NCBI RefSeq assembly: GCF_004358325.1
Contig: NZ_CP037940.1
Coordinates: forward strand, 1,550,001 to 1,614,000
Origin: Periweissella cryptocerci
GTDB taxonomy: Bacteria > Bacillota > Bacilli > Lactobacillales > Lactobacillaceae
Direction of reading: 5' to 3'
Length of the DNA: 64,000 bases
Position numbers and translations under genes: made by a program
The notes under the pieces: model-generated
What the model was told of the DNA's origin: nothing
The model's input: the letters and a program-made list of their open reading frames with translations, nothing else
Databases searched by the model: none
Part shown: piece by piece, positions 8,241 through 18,600 of the stretch
How positions within the stretch are numbered: the first letter of the stretch is position 1
How the letters are laid out: every line of letters starts with the position of its first letter

Positions 8241-9650
8241 TTAGTGTGGCCCGTAATTTTCTTCATCGACATAACTCAGTGAACTGAATTTGTTATATGA
8301 CTTGATGAACAGCAGATTTGCGGTCCCACGTGAGCCCGAACGGTTCTTTTCGATAATAACTTCGACCGGACCCGCGTCAGTTTCTTCAGCGTCTCGGGGA
8401 TCGTTATTGGTGTCGTCGGATTCATTATCACGTTCATAGTAATCGTCACGGTACAAGAATGCGACGATATCGGCATCTTGTTCGATTGATCCTGATTCAC
8501 GAATATCTGACAAAACTGGGCGTTTATCTTGTCGTTGTTCAACCCCACGCGACAGTTGTGACAACGCAATTACTGGTGCATCAAGTTCTTTGGCGAGTTT
8601 TTTCAAATTACGTGAAATATCAGAAACTTCTTGTTGCCGGTTTTCGTGGTTATTTGATTCAATCAATTGCAGATAATCAATGATAACTAGGCCGACGTGA
8701 CCTTGTTCCTTTTCGAGCCGGCGGACTTTAGCCCGGATTTCGGACATTTTAATTCCGGGAGTATCGTCAATGAACATCTTGGTTTGTGACAAGCTTTGCA
8801 TCGCCACCATCAAGTTTTGCCATTCATCAGTATCCAAGTTCCCTGTTCGCATGTGATTCGAGTTGATACTACCTTCAGAGGCCAACAGACGCTGTACCAG
8901 CCCACTAGCACTCATTTCAAGCTCGAACATCGCAACTACTTCACCAGACTTCACAGCGGCATTCTGCGCGATATTTAGCACAAAGGCTGTTTTACCCACG
9001 GCAGGACGCGCTGCAATAATAATTAATTCTCCTGCGTGGAAGCCGGTTGTTAATTTATCAAGCTCAGGATAACCCGAAGATAACCCCGTCACGATTTCAT
9101 TATTTTGCGAATTGGCTTCAATTTCGGCGAAGGCTTCATTCAGCACGTCTTTAATATTTAAAAAGTCAGCGTTCCCTTGGGTTTCGGCAACCCCGTCCAG
9201 CTTAGCCGTCAAGTTCGCCAATAAATCATCAGACGGATTTTCTTCGGTAAAAGCCTCAGTTATCCCCTCGGTCATGACTTCAATTGCTTTACGTAATGTC
9301 GCCTTTTCCTTAACAATCTGCGCATAGTAAGCAATATTAGCCGCTGTTGGTACGGCAGCGGCTAACTCGGCCAAATACGCCACACCACCAACATTTTCCA
9401 ACGTGCCTTCTGTATTGAGCTTATCTTGCAAGGTGATGATATCAATTGGGCGTTGCCCGTCATCCAATTCTTGCATTGCTCGGAAAATAATCCCGTGCGC
9501 TTGGCGATAAAAGTCTTCTGGTTCTAAGTATTGGGCGGCTTCCGCAAGTGCATCTTGAGCGGTCATACTCAAGAAAATAGCCCCTAAGACTGATTGTTCC
9601 GCATCAATATTTTGTGGCGGAATGCGCATTTGGGTTTCTTCGTTATTCAT
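8241..9650 (-). CDS. dnaB: Replicative DNA helicase DnaB (DnaC in Bacillus naming)
   Basis: Encodes 469 aa. The N-terminal domain (about 10-110) carries the primase-interaction fold starting PPQNIDAEQSVLGAI. The C-terminal RecA-like ATPase has Walker A ARPAVGKTAF, Walker B VIIDYLQLI, and the arginine-finger and H4 regions through LSQLSRGVEQR and DIRESGSIEQDADIV. The hexamer unwinds DNA at the fork. No intein interrupts the usual helicase insertion sites. It is monocistronic here: promoter at 9799-9826, terminator at 8194-8224. In relatives it often directly follows rplI; here a small gene and MITE B lie between them. Confidence 0.97.
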   Translation of the reverse strand: MNNEETQMRIPPQNIDAEQSVLGAIFLSMTAQDALAEAAQYLEPEDFYRQAHGIIFRAMQELDDGQRPIDIITLQDKLNTEGTLENVGGVAYLAELAAAVPTAANIAYYAQIVKEKATLRKAIEVMTEGITEAFTEENPSDDLLANLTAKLDGVAETQGNADFLNIKDVLNEAFAEIEANSQNNEIVTGLSSGYPELDKLTTGFHAGELIIIAARPAVGKTAFVLNIAQNAAVKSGEVVAMFELEMSASGLVQRLLASEGSINSNHMRTGNLDTDEWQNLMVAMQSLSQTKMFIDDTPGIKMSEIRAKVRRLEKEQGHVGLVIIDYLQLIESNNHENRQQEVSDISRNLKKLAKELDAPVIALSQLSRGVEQRQDKRPVLSDIRESGSIEQDADIVAFLYRDDYYERDNESDDTNNDPRDAEETDAGPVEVIIEKNRSGSRGTANLLFIKSYNKFSSLSYVDEENYGPH

Positions 9651-9798
9651 GCTTTGGTCGCTCCTTAATTATTTATGTATTTCCAATTGGAATTGTTTTT
9701 AGCTATTATCAAGTACATTTTATTTACGCAAATACACAATTTTACGTCGTTCTACTCAATGTGTTTACGGGACTTTTCGGATAATACACACATCATAT

Positions 9799-9826
9799 AT
9801 TATAACACCACACTCACCCTCCACAA
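9799..9826 (-). promoter_or_regulatory. Promoter of dnaB
   Basis: On the minus strand, TATAAT (plus 9799-9804) has an extended TG, and TTGTGG (plus 9821-9826) serves as -35, with a 16-bp spacer. It leaves a 5' leader of about 140 nt. Confidence 0.6.
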
Positions 9827-10096
9827 CTGACACTAGATAAATTAAATCATTTCTCAAAATGTAAATTCACGAGTCTTCCATAAAAAATAAAAGACCATAT
9901 TTAGTGTAACGTGGAATTCTCATTAAATCTGTACCCTTCGAATTGTCCGAAAACCATATTTCAGTCACAAACAAATTACCGCGGAAAAACGCAGATAGCA
10001 AAAAAATCGACAAGCTATATCAATAACATATCGATTTCACGAGGTAATTCTGATTAGTGCTGTTTTACATATTATAAATTCTTTGTAACTGATTGT
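9827..10096. other. Non-coding AT-rich gap
   Basis: About 270 bp between the dnaB promoter and the small membrane-protein gene. I see no ORF with a ribosome site and no strong hairpin. One isolated ACGTGGAATT (about 9909) resembles the MITE end but has no partner. Confidence 0.4.
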
Positions 10097-10288
10097 TTAG
10101 AATGCTTTTTTATAGAAGATAGCTGCCAAAATCAACGCAAAAATAGCCAAAATAAAAGTGATTAGGTGAGTAACAGTTGCGTCAGTGAATAAAAGATATC
10201 CATTCAAACCAATGAGTACAACAAAAATAAAAAGAATGCATACATATAAAACAGAACCAATTTTTTTATTCAGATTATTAGATCCCAT
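10097..10288 (-). CDS. Small two-helix membrane protein (63 aa)
   Basis: The frame is open further upstream, but the real start is the ATG at 10288 (MGSNNLNKK), preceded by AGGAATTAATC. The upstream part is MITE-proximal and lacks a ribosome site. The protein has two hydrophobic helices (about 12-34 and 40-58), joined by LLFTDATVTH, and a basic end YKKAF. No family is recognised. MITE B ends 78 bp upstream, so the promoter must lie in that short stretch or in the element. Confidence 0.6.
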   Translation of the reverse strand: MGSNNLNKKIGSVLYVCILFIFVVLIGLNGYLLFTDATVTHLITFILAIFALILAAIFYKKAF

Positions 10289-10366
10289 GATTAATTCCTT
10301 CCCTAATGTGCTAATTGTAACAGTTGTCGTTTCTACTCTACAAGGGTAACTATAGGAGCTATATAA

Positions 10367-10970
10367 GGCTAAAATTTTTCTAGCGTGGAATTTGGATATG
10401 TGTCTCAGATTGATTCCCACTACGTGTCTGGAAACAGTCAGGACACCGTGATGGAAGACAAGCATTTGAAGCCAAAGTGCGGTCTTCAAATGTTTGCGAA
10501 GCTTGGCTCGCTAACGCGGTAACCATCTTCACAAATCCATAATCAGTAACGAAACCCATTACTGATTATGCCATCACGGTGCGAGCTAAAGTCCAGCCTG
10601 TTTCCAGCCTCTTCGTTAGTTTGCGTAGATATTCTGACTAGTAATATGCCGTAATCCTTGTCGCTGCAAGTTTAGCGGTAATCAATAATTCCACGCTTAT
10701 CTAGCGGAGTGACTGAAAATCACCTTGTGGCCGGCAGGCTTTACACCGAAATGGGACGAACTTGACACCACGTGTCGAGTTTGTCGCTGAGGGTAGATGA
10801 GCAGTCTTTTGGCTTTAGCCATTAGACTGCCAGCTATCCCGAATTGCCCAAGACCGCCCTTTGGCTTGGGCATGTGCTTCCATCTCGGTGCACAATGTGA
10901 TTTTCAGTCACGCAGTGGCATCATACATCTCATCTCATTTTATAAATTCCACGTCAGACGGAATAGAGCC
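10367..10970. mobile_element. 604-bp MITE, copy B, with 8-bp target duplication
   Basis: Same orientation and exactly the same length as copy A. It runs from GGCT to AGCC and is flanked by the perfect direct repeat CTATATAA (10359-10366 and 10971-10978). The repeat differs from that of copy A, as expected for independent insertions. Several differences from copy A preserve pairing: GGAAACAG/CTGTTTCC replaces GGAACCAG/CTGGTTCC in the left module. This suggests selection on the folded form. Short ORFs inside (for example from 10797) follow the repeat and are not genes. It lies between the rplI terminator and the 63-aa gene. Confidence 0.85.
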
Positions 10971-10983
10971 CTATATAAGTTAA

Positions 10984-11019
10984 AAAAAGTACCCGAGAAA
11001 ATTTTTCTCGGGTACTTTT
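10984..11019. terminator. Terminator of the gdpP-rplI unit
   Basis: GTACCCGAGAAAA pairs with the matching arm ending TCTCGGGTAC, with A and T runs on both sides. It lies 13 nt past the rplI stop and abuts MITE B. Confidence 0.85.
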
Positions 11020-11031
11020 CATCAATTGTTA

Positions 11032-11481
11032 TTATAATTCATCAACGTGTACGCGAATTGTTGCTTCCACTTGGTGGTGCAACTTAACGGGAACGTTGGT
11101 GTAACCCAATGCACGGATTGGTTGCTTCATGTCCATCTTGCGCTTGTCGATTTTCAAACCGAGTTGCTTGTTGATTGCTTCAGCCACTTGTTTTGATGAA
11201 ACGGCACCGAATAAGCGTCCATCTTCACCAGCCTTGGCTTTAAGTTCAACCACTGATTTGTCATCCTCAAGCTTAACCTTCAAAGCTTGGGCCGCGTCCA
11301 ATTCTTCTTGGGCTTCACGAACTTGGGCTTTCTTTTGGCCTTGTACAGCACTCACTGCTGAATTGTTGGCTTGTGATGCCTTTTTGCTCTTGATCAAGAA
11401 GTTGGCGAAACCATCAGGAATTTCCTTAACTTCACCCTTCTTACCACGACCTTTTACATCTTCAAGAAAAATAACTTTCAT
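11032..11481 (-). CDS. rplI: 50S ribosomal protein L9
   Basis: Encodes 149 aa, the standard length. The N-terminal domain begins MKVIFLEDVKGRGKKGEVKE with the family GFANFLI segment. A long basic helix links it to the C-terminal domain, which has DGRLFGAVSSKQVAEAI and ends VEATIRVHVDEL. L9 binds 23S rRNA at the base of the L1 stalk. The start at 11481 is set by CGAGGAG ten nt upstream. The frame stays open for over 100 codons upstream because of in-frame tandem repeats and gdpP antisense, but that part is not L9. It lies downstream of gdpP and is probably co-transcribed. Confidence 0.97.
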   Translation of the reverse strand: MKVIFLEDVKGRGKKGEVKEIPDGFANFLIKSKKASQANNSAVSAVQGQKKAQVREAQEELDAAQALKVKLEDDKSVVELKAKAGEDGRLFGAVSSKQVAEAINKQLGLKIDKRKMDMKQPIRALGYTNVPVKLHHQVEATIRVHVDEL

Positions 11482-11492
11482 GTGTTTAATCT

Positions 11493-11620
11493 CTCCTCGT
11501 AATTTCATTAGACTCGGATTACCCGGCCGGTTCCTCGTATTTTCATTAGGCGCAGATACCCGACTGGTTCCTCGTATTTTCATTGCACTCGGATTATCCG
11601 ATTGATTCCTCGTATTTGCA
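11493..11620 (-). repeat. 37-38-bp tandem repeats carrying ribosome-site-like motifs, rplI leader
   Basis: Three units (11493-11530, 11531-11567, 11568-11605) and a partial fourth fill the gdpP-rplI gap. In the sense of transcription each unit carries ACGAGGA, a small palindrome around CGGATAATCCG, and TAATG or CAATGAAA. The last unit supplies the real rplI ribosome site. Copies differ by a few bases and by one nt in length. Confidence 0.85.
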
Positions 11621-11641
11621 ACGCATAAACTCACACTTATG

Positions 11642-13636
11642 CTAGTCTTCCCGTTGCAAAATTTCAAGTAATTTTGTGCGCACTTCGGTGACGGTTGCAT
11701 CGCTAATTTGCGTAGCGGCATTCGATAAGTGACCGCCGCCGCCAAGTTCTTCCATGACGACTTGGACATTATCTTTACCCGTTGAACGCGCAGAGATACC
11801 GACTTTGCCATCCGCTCGTAGCGAAATTACAAATGACTGATCAACGCCAATCATTTGCAACAGCGAATCAGCAGCTTGGGCCGCGACAACGTTATCGTAA
11901 GCCTGCGTATCTTCACCCGTCGCAATTGCGGCATTGCCGAAGATTTCAACCGATTCAATCAAGTGATTACGTGATAAATAACTATCAACGTTTTCTTTCA
12001 TGAACTGTTGAATCAACCCGGCATCGGCACCGGCTGAACGTAAGTAACTTGCGGCATCAAACGTCCGGGTCCCTGTCCGCAAAGTAAATGATTTTGTATC
12101 AATTTGAATTCCGGCCAATAAGGCGGTCGCTTCAATTCGATTAATTGGGTCTTGTTCACGGCTTTGATATTCGAACATTTCCGTCACTAACTCAGCGGTT
12201 GATGAAGCATATGGTTCAATATAAGTTAGCAAAGGATTTTGTGGGAATTCTTCGCCACGCCGGTGGTGATCAATAACCACGGTCCGACTACTTAATTTAT
12301 TATACAACATCGGTGCCGCTGAAATCGATGGCTTCGAGTGGTCCACCATGATTAACAAGCTTTCTTCCGTCGAGTTGATTAATGACTCATCAAGTGTGAC
12401 AAAAGCATTCCGATCAACTTCAATATTTTGCATCGTATCCAATAATAATTGGATATCGCTATGCACTGAAGTCTTATCTAAAACAATCGAAGCCGGCTTG
12501 CCATTCATTTGCGCAATCCGTCGTAACCCAAGTGCGGTACCAATTGAGTCCATATCTGGATTAGCATGGCCCATGATAAACACTTGATCCGATTGATTGA
12601 TTAATTCACTCAACGCGTGAGAAATCATCCGGGCACGTACCCGCGTCCGTTTTTCCATCGGATTGGTCTTACCACCGTAGAAACGCGCTTCCGCATCACT
12701 TGATTTGACCACGACCTGATCACCACCACGACCCAATGCTAAGTCCAAGTTAGCTTGGGCTTGTTGGGCTAATTTCGACAAATTATCTTCATCGTAAGCA
12801 ATCCCAAAACTCAAAGTAACTGGTAAATTTTGTTTTGATGTCGTTTCGCGAATTGTATCGAGGACTGAGAATTTATCATTTTCGGCACTTAATAATCCAG
12901 CTGCGTGACCTAAGACGAAATAGTGGGTCGCGTTCAAACGACGCATATACATCCCATGGGCTTCAGTCCAATCAGTTAACTCGCGCGTTACATATGAACG
13001 CAATGCCGAAGTTTCAGAATCATTCAAGCGTTCAGCAATTTCTTCATAGTTATCGAGCGAAACCATCCCAAATACTAACCGTTCATCATAGTAGCGTTGT
13101 TCAATCTCGGCGTAGCGCGTTACGTCCATTAAATAGACGACCCGCAAGTTAGATTGTACATACAGTGAAAATGATTTCCCATTCCACTTAACTAATGATT
13201 CTTCGTGTGAATCCTTGTGTGCCTCAATTAATTCGGCAAGCTCTGGATTAACCGCGGCAAGCTTGTTACCAATCAAATTATGGTCACCAATATATTGTTG
13301 AATATATGGATTGACCCAGCTAACATCATCATTATCATTAAATAGAATAATCCCCAATGGCATTCTAATTAGTGCTTCTTGTTCCCCCCGTTGAATTCTA
13401 AATGACAAATCGGAAATATATTGTGTTGAATCAGCGCCAATTTGTTTGAGAATTTGGATGATAAAAATAAAGGCTCCAATTTCCAAAATAAAAAAGACTA
13501 ATCCAAAAATCCAATTAACAAAGAAAGCGGCTACTAAACCAATAATTGCCAAACAAGCAATAAAGATAAACAATAACCGGATTCGTACATTCTGTAAAAA
13601 TTCTGGTAATTTATTGACATTGAAGAATCGACTCAC
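11642..13636 (-). CDS. gdpP: Cyclic-di-AMP phosphodiesterase GdpP (YybT)
   Basis: Encodes 664 aa with the full GdpP order: two N-terminal membrane helices (about 15-55), a PAS domain, a degenerate GGDEF domain (about 180-310), then DHH and DHHA1 domains. Catalytic motifs are intact: GHANPDMDSIG and VVIDHHRRG, with GGGGHLSNAA in DHHA1. It hydrolyses c-di-AMP and so controls potassium and osmolyte balance and cell-wall stress in Firmicutes. Placement between rpsR and rplI is the conserved arrangement. Confidence 0.97.
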   Translation of the reverse strand: MSRFFNVNKLPEFLQNVRIRLLFIFIACLAIIGLVAAFFVNWIFGLVFFILEIGAFIFIIQILKQIGADSTQYISDLSFRIQRGEQEALIRMPLGIILFNDNDDVSWVNPYIQQYIGDHNLIGNKLAAVNPELAELIEAHKDSHEESLVKWNGKSFSLYVQSNLRVVYLMDVTRYAEIEQRYYDERLVFGMVSLDNYEEIAERLNDSETSALRSYVTRELTDWTEAHGMYMRRLNATHYFVLGHAAGLLSAENDKFSVLDTIRETTSKQNLPVTLSFGIAYDEDNLSKLAQQAQANLDLALGRGGDQVVVKSSDAEARFYGGKTNPMEKRTRVRARMISHALSELINQSDQVFIMGHANPDMDSIGTALGLRRIAQMNGKPASIVLDKTSVHSDIQLLLDTMQNIEVDRNAFVTLDESLINSTEESLLIMVDHSKPSISAAPMLYNKLSSRTVVIDHHRRGEEFPQNPLLTYIEPYASSTAELVTEMFEYQSREQDPINRIEATALLAGIQIDTKSFTLRTGTRTFDAASYLRSAGADAGLIQQFMKENVDSYLSRNHLIESVEIFGNAAIATGEDTQAYDNVVAAQAADSLLQMIGVDQSFVISLRADGKVGISARSTGKDNVQVVMEELGGGGHLSNAATQISDATVTEVRTKLLEILQRED

Positions 13637-13753
13637 GATTCATTACCTCATATCTTAAAATATTCTTAACATTCATTTTAACATAATTTTGAATGAGCTA
13701 CCTGATATTGCCGATTTAATCGGGTTTATCGCACGAAATCTTCAAATTTGGTG

Positions 13754-13790
13754 ACAAAAAAAGCATTCCACCGAAGTGAAATGCTTTTTA
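13754..13790 (-). terminator. Terminator of the rpsF-ssb-rpsR operon
   Basis: GCATTCCAC (13763-13771) pairs with GTGAAATGC (13776-13784) around a CGAA/TTCG tetraloop, with a T run on the minus strand. Confidence 0.85.
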
Positions 13791-13806
13791 TTAAAGACGT
13801 ATATGA

Positions 13807-14046
13807 TTAGTCTTCGGCTACGAATGGGAGCAAGCCCATGATACGAGCACGCTTGATAGCGGTCGTAAGCTTACGTTGGTTCTTAGCTGAAGTACCAGTA
13901 ACACGGCGTGGCAAAATCTTACCTCGTTCTGAGATAAAACGTTCCAACAATTCAGTGTCCTTGTAATCAACGTATTCGATGTGGTTTGCGGCAATGAAGT
14001 CTACCTTACGGCGACGACGGCTACCGCCACGACGTTGTTGTGACAT
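13807..14046 (-). CDS. rpsR: 30S ribosomal protein S18
   Basis: Encodes 79 aa, with the family core [20 protein letters not shown] and [21 protein letters not shown]18 pairs with S6 on the platform of the small subunit. Third gene of the rpsF-ssb-rpsR operon, 18 nt after ssb, with a good AGGAGG site before the ATG. Confidence 0.98.
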   Translation of the reverse strand: MSQQRRGGSRRRRKVDFIAANHIEYVDYKDTELLERFISERGKILPRRVTGTSAKNQRKLTTAIKRARIMGLLPFVAED

Positions 14047-14064
14047 AACTAGTTCCTCCTGTTT

Positions 14065-14616
14065 TTAGAATGGCAAATCATCATCGGAAATGTCAATTTC
14101 TTGACCATTTGCAGCGAATGGATCCGCATTGTTGTTGGTAGTAGTTGAAGCGGTTGAACCGCCAAAGCTATTACCACCGAATGGGTTGTCATTGCTTGAT
14201 GATGATTGTGACGGAGCACTGTTAAAGTTATTACCGCCGAAATTGTTATTAGCAGAAGAACTTGCACCATTATCAGATGAACGACGATCAGATTCTGAAC
14301 GTGATTCTAATAATGAGAAGTTTTCAACCACAACTTCGGTTACGTAAACACGGGTACCTTGTTGGTTTTCGTAATTCCGTGTTTGGATACGGCCTTCAAT
14401 CCCAATCAATGAACCCTTGTGGGTAAAGTTGGCGAGGTTTTCAGCTGCTTTCCGCCAGATAACGGCGTTAATAAAATCAGCTTCTCGTTCACCGGCATTG
14501 TTGGTAAATTGGCGGTTAACGGCAAGAGAGAATGAACCAACTGCTGTACCACTTTGGGTATAACGGAGTTCAACATCCTTGGTTAAACGACCAATTAATA
14601 CTACGCGATTAATCAT
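14065..14616 (-). CDS. ssb: Single-stranded DNA-binding protein
   Basis: Encodes 183 aa from the ATG at 14616 ([17 protein letters not shown]), with GGAG 10 nt upstream; a longer upstream in-frame start has no support. Residues 1-105 are the OB fold. A Ser/Asn/Gly-rich linker follows, then the acidic tip DISDDDLPF, which recruits replication and repair proteins. It coats single-stranded DNA at forks. Middle gene of the rpsF operon. Confidence 0.97.
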   Translation of the reverse strand: MINRVVLIGRLTKDVELRYTQSGTAVGSFSLAVNRQFTNNAGEREADFINAVIWRKAAENLANFTHKGSLIGIEGRIQTRNYENQQGTRVYVTEVVVENFSLLESRSESDRRSSDNGASSSANNNFGGNNFNSAPSQSSSSNDNPFGGNSFGGSTASTTTNNNADPFAANGQEIDISDDDLPF

Positions 14617-14671
14617 AACTTTAGTGCTCCTTTCACGTGTGCATAAATGCACCCGATAGAATTAATGAAAA

Positions 14672-14959
14672 TTAAGCTTCGCGCTTAACAATCATGTGAC
14701 GCAAGATGTCTTGGCTGATTTTAGCCAAACGGTCAAATTCGTTGATAGCCGCATCATCGTTTGCTGAGAAGTTGATTACACGGTAAGTACCTTCGTGGTA
14801 ACCAGAAATTTCATATGCAAAACGACGAGTTGACCAGTCCTTTGAATCAGCAACCGTTGCACCGTTGTCGGTCAAGATCTTGTCGAAACGTTCTACCAAG
14901 GCAGTTTTTGCTTCGCTATCCAAGTCAGGACGAATGATGTATGTTAATTCGTAAGTCAT
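14672..14959 (-). CDS. rpsF: 30S ribosomal protein S6
   Basis: Encodes 95 aa, beginning [20 protein letters not shown] and containing the RRFAYEI core and HMIVKREA end typical of S6. First gene of the operon with ssb and rpsR; strong GGAGG site. Confidence 0.97.
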   Translation of the reverse strand: MTYELTYIIRPDLDSEAKTALVERFDKILTDNGATVADSKDWSTRRFAYEISGYHEGTYRVINFSANDDAAINEFDRLAKISQDILRHMIVKREA

Positions 14960-14986
14960 GAACTGTTCTCCTCCTTATGGTCTAAG

Positions 14987-15079
14987 TCGACACCTCTTTG
15001 TGTGTCGAAAGGAAGTATCCAATACAAATATTGAATACTCACAAGATAATATACTAGCACCTTTAACAGAAGTATTCAA
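14987..15079 (-). promoter_or_regulatory. Promoter and leader hairpin of the rpsF operon
   Basis: On the minus strand TTGAAT (plus 15074-15079) and TAGTAT (plus 15051-15056) are separated by 17 bp. The leader contains the stem CGACAC/GTGTCG (14988-14993 and 15002-15007) just before the ribosome site. S6:S18 is known to autoregulate rpsF leaders in many bacteria; I cannot confirm that the specific binding motif is present. Confidence 0.6.
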
Positions 15080-15236
15080 CTACAAACGCATAATATTGGA
15101 AAATAACTTTCCCTTAGCGCCAACCAGCGGTATTCAATTGTGCCAAATGTCTGACTGTTCCATTTGACACCCTTACATTAATTAATATACGAGAAAAAAT
15201 GTCCTTTCTCCGAAAATAATTTAGCGATTGGCGAAT

Positions 15237-15629
15237 TTAGTTGTTTTCAGGATATAAGATACTGTCCTTAAAAGGTCCATCGCCCCAGATTTCAGCTTCT
15301 GACAGCGTAGTTTGAATTAATTCTACTGGGACACCCTTTAGTAAAATCATTGCACATTGGTAGCCGGCAAATGGTTGATATAAATCCATAATAATTTCCT
15401 GGCCAGCAAGATCACGCTGAATATCGTCCGTCACAAACGCGACATGCGACTCCGCTTGAATCCGGGCGTCCAAACTCGAATTGGGACCAAATGCATGTAG
15501 TTCTACAGGAATCCCAAGCTCATTTAATTGATCCAATGAGTACATATCATATAAGGAACTATATTTAATTGCCGGATCATCTTTAATCTGGGCGAGTGGT
15601 ACTGGTTTGCCAATATGATGAAATTTCAT
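15237..15629 (-). CDS. VOC (glyoxalase-like) superfamily protein
   Basis: Encodes 130 aa. The start MKFHHIG, the mid-protein SHVAFVTDDI and the late VPVELIQTT fit the vicinal-oxygen-chelate fold, with His5, His62 and Glu105 as plausible metal ligands. The reaction is unknown; lyases, dioxygenases and resistance proteins share the fold. It is 18 nt downstream of sbcC and probably in the same transcript, but no functional link is evident. Confidence 0.6.
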   Translation of the reverse strand: MKFHHIGKPVPLAQIKDDPAIKYSSLYDMYSLDQLNELGIPVELHAFGPNSSLDARIQAESHVAFVTDDIQRDLAGQEIIMDLYQPFAGYQCAMILLKGVPVELIQTTLSEAEIWGDGPFKDSILYPENN

Positions 15630-15647
15630 GATTTTTGCTCCTTAAAT

Positions 15648-18600
15648 TTAAACTAATTGATATTGAATTTCGCTTTGCGCATTCCCTTTTTTGGTGATTT
15701 TCAGTTGTTGGGGGATTTGGGCTTTCATCGAGTCGACGTGTGAAATCAAACCAATCATGCGCCCTTCTTTTTCAACTTGGTCGAGAACTTCCATCGCTTT
15801 TTCCAAAGTTTCACTGTCTAACGAGCCAAAACCTTCATCAATAAACAAGGCATCGATTTCAACACCCCCGGCGTGATTTTGAATCACAGCGGCAATCGAC
15901 AGTGCAATTGACAGCGCTGCTAAGAAACTTTCACCACCTGATAAGGTTTCTGATGAACGTAACTCGTCGACATCATTATCTTTGATGTTAATTTCCAAAC
16001 CAGTCTGATTTGCGCGACTCGCTTTTTCTTGCTTCAATTCAAATTGATACCGTCCGTTAGAGACATTCGTAAAGTAATGTACATTGGCATAGCTTAACAC
16101 CTCTTGCAGGTAGCTTTGCAAGACATACCGTTCTAATGGTAGGTTTTGCCCATTTTTCCCGTTCACGGCATCGGCCAATAGCCCCAATTCAGCGGCTTGT
16201 TTGGCTTGTTCACCGAGTTGTGCTTGGACTTTTGCAATCTTGGCTTGTGCCGCACTAACTTGCTTCAAAGCTAATTCTTTAGTCATGACGACTTTATCGC
16301 TTGTTCCACGTGAAACATCGGCCGCATCCTTAACCATGCGTAATGCCGCTAAATCTGGTTTCGTTTTGGTAGCTAAATTGATTTGCAATTTTTCGATATT
16401 GTCATTAACCGCTTTGAGTTCAGCCTCATAATTAGCAATTTCTTTAGTCATTACACCGATTACGTCACGCCCAGCTAGCTCGACTAACCACGTATCTAAT
16501 TGACTGCGATCAGTCGCAAACTCGGCCGCCGCAATTGCCGCGTCAAGCACGTTTTGGGTTGTATCGAGTTGTGCTTGTAGTTGCTTTACACTCTCACTAT
16601 CGCTGATTTGCTGTTGCCGATACTTGGCGCTAGCCACTTCAAGCTGTTGCCGCTGAATATTACTAGCTTCGGTATCCTTCGTGTACTGCTCAACGCTCTT
16701 TTTTAATTCAGTCAGGCGTTGTTGATAAGCTGATTTTTCCAACAATGCCGGCGCTTGGGCTTGAATACTTGCTAGTTCAGCTTCAACTGTTTTCAGCTGG
16801 GTTTCGACAACTTTCACGTCACCATTGACTTGAACTTGTTGCTCGGTTAATGACTGACGTTGCTTCTCTAATGTCGCAATTCGTTCATTGATTGCTTTTT
16901 TCGCCGCCGTTTGTTCTTGCAAGGTATGCGCAAGTTCATTAATTAAATCAGTCCCAATTTCATTATCAAACACAACTGGCATCGATGTTGCAAAAGTTGC
17001 GTTGAACATCGCCACAAATGGTTCATACCCTGCCAATAATGCCGCGTGCAGTTCACTTTGCTTTGCGGTTAATTCAGCAATTTCATTTTGCTTAGCTTGA
17101 ACTTGCCTTCCAACTTCATCAAGTTTCGTTTCAATCTTTGTGTATGCTTGTTCTTGTGTTTCCAAATCATCAATTGCTTGGCGAATTTGCGCATCGCTCA
17201 CTTCGATGTGGTCGTGCATTTGCAATGGGTGTTCTGTTGAACCACAGACGACACACGCTTCACCGACGACTAATTCATTTTGCAACTTTTGAATCATCAG
17301 TTGTTGGCGCTTCGCCCGCTGTTCATCCACGTTGTTCTTTAAACCAGCTAATTGACGCGTGAAGTCCTCTTGACGTACTTGCATATCTGCCAACTTGGCT
17401 TGTTCATCCTGCACCCGTTTAGCTTGCTTCACCTCATCACGTTGCGCTTGTTGTAATTTCTGCCATTCTAACTGAATGCTATGCAACGCGGTTTGCTGTG
17501 TTTCAAGTTGGTCAAAGGCTTTAAGCGCATTTTGCTCAGTAGCCGTTTGTTTTTTATTTTCAAGCAATGCGGTGCTCGTTGTATCCAAGTTTTTTTGCTT
17601 TGCCGTTAAATTTTCGCCTAATGTACTAAATTCAGTGGTTTTCGCAACGCGCTTTTCTGCCAGCGGAATTAAGGTTTTTTCAATTTCAACTACCGCTTGC
17701 TGTTGCTTAGTGATTACTGGGCTTTGTTGCGTCAGCTCAGCTATTTTAACGCCAACCGCAGCTTGTTGCTTGGCCACATCAGTTAATTGCTCAGTGACCT
17801 TCTGAAGGGCGTTTTCTTTGGTCGGTAAATCTTTGCCTAGTTTCTCTAAATCCTGCACCAAACTCATTTGCTTGTTGGCCCATTCATAGTGTTGCAATTT
17901 AATTTTTTTCTCAGCAATTGCTGGTTGTTGGGCTACCAACTGTGTCGCTTCCAATTGATTGGCCGCCAATTGGGCAAAATCTTTATCCAAGCCAAGGCCG
18001 GCTTCGAGTGCTGCGCTGGCTTTGCTGGCAATTTTTTGATTTTCAACTTGTGTGGCTTTAGCGGCTGCCAAATCTGCTTGTTGCTCAGTAACTTCCAACG
18101 CTAACAATTCAACCCGTTCTTCCGTTGTCCGCGTGTTTTTATACTGGTCTTGTTTTTCAGCGAGCCATTCAATTTGATCAAAAATCGTTGTTAATTGCGT
18201 TTCAAATTGCGCTTGCTCAGCGACCATGCCTTTTTGCTGTTCCTTCAAGCTATCCATCACTTGCCGATATAATTCCGTCCCAAATAAATTGCGCAAGATA
18301 ACTTCTTTTTCGGCACTATTCGCCTTCAAGAACTTTTTAAATTCCTGTTGCGGCAACAAAATTATTTGACGAAATTGCTCGGCAGTCAATGATAATAAAT
18401 CCTTCAAGAATTCATTCACATCACTGATTTTAGTGTATGCCTCGCCAGTTTCAGTGCCTAATTCATAATCAAATTCGGAAACACTGGCAGTTGGTAATTT
18501 TTCCGTCGCGCCACCACCACGTTTGGTGCGCATTTGTTTGGGCTTGCGTTCGACACGGAAAAATTTGCCGTGGTGCTCAAAAATAAATACTACCGATGTT

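Noticed and set aside
9905..9920. Another MITE end (ACGTGGAATT)
   Set aside because: A single unpaired match without a second end or target duplication.
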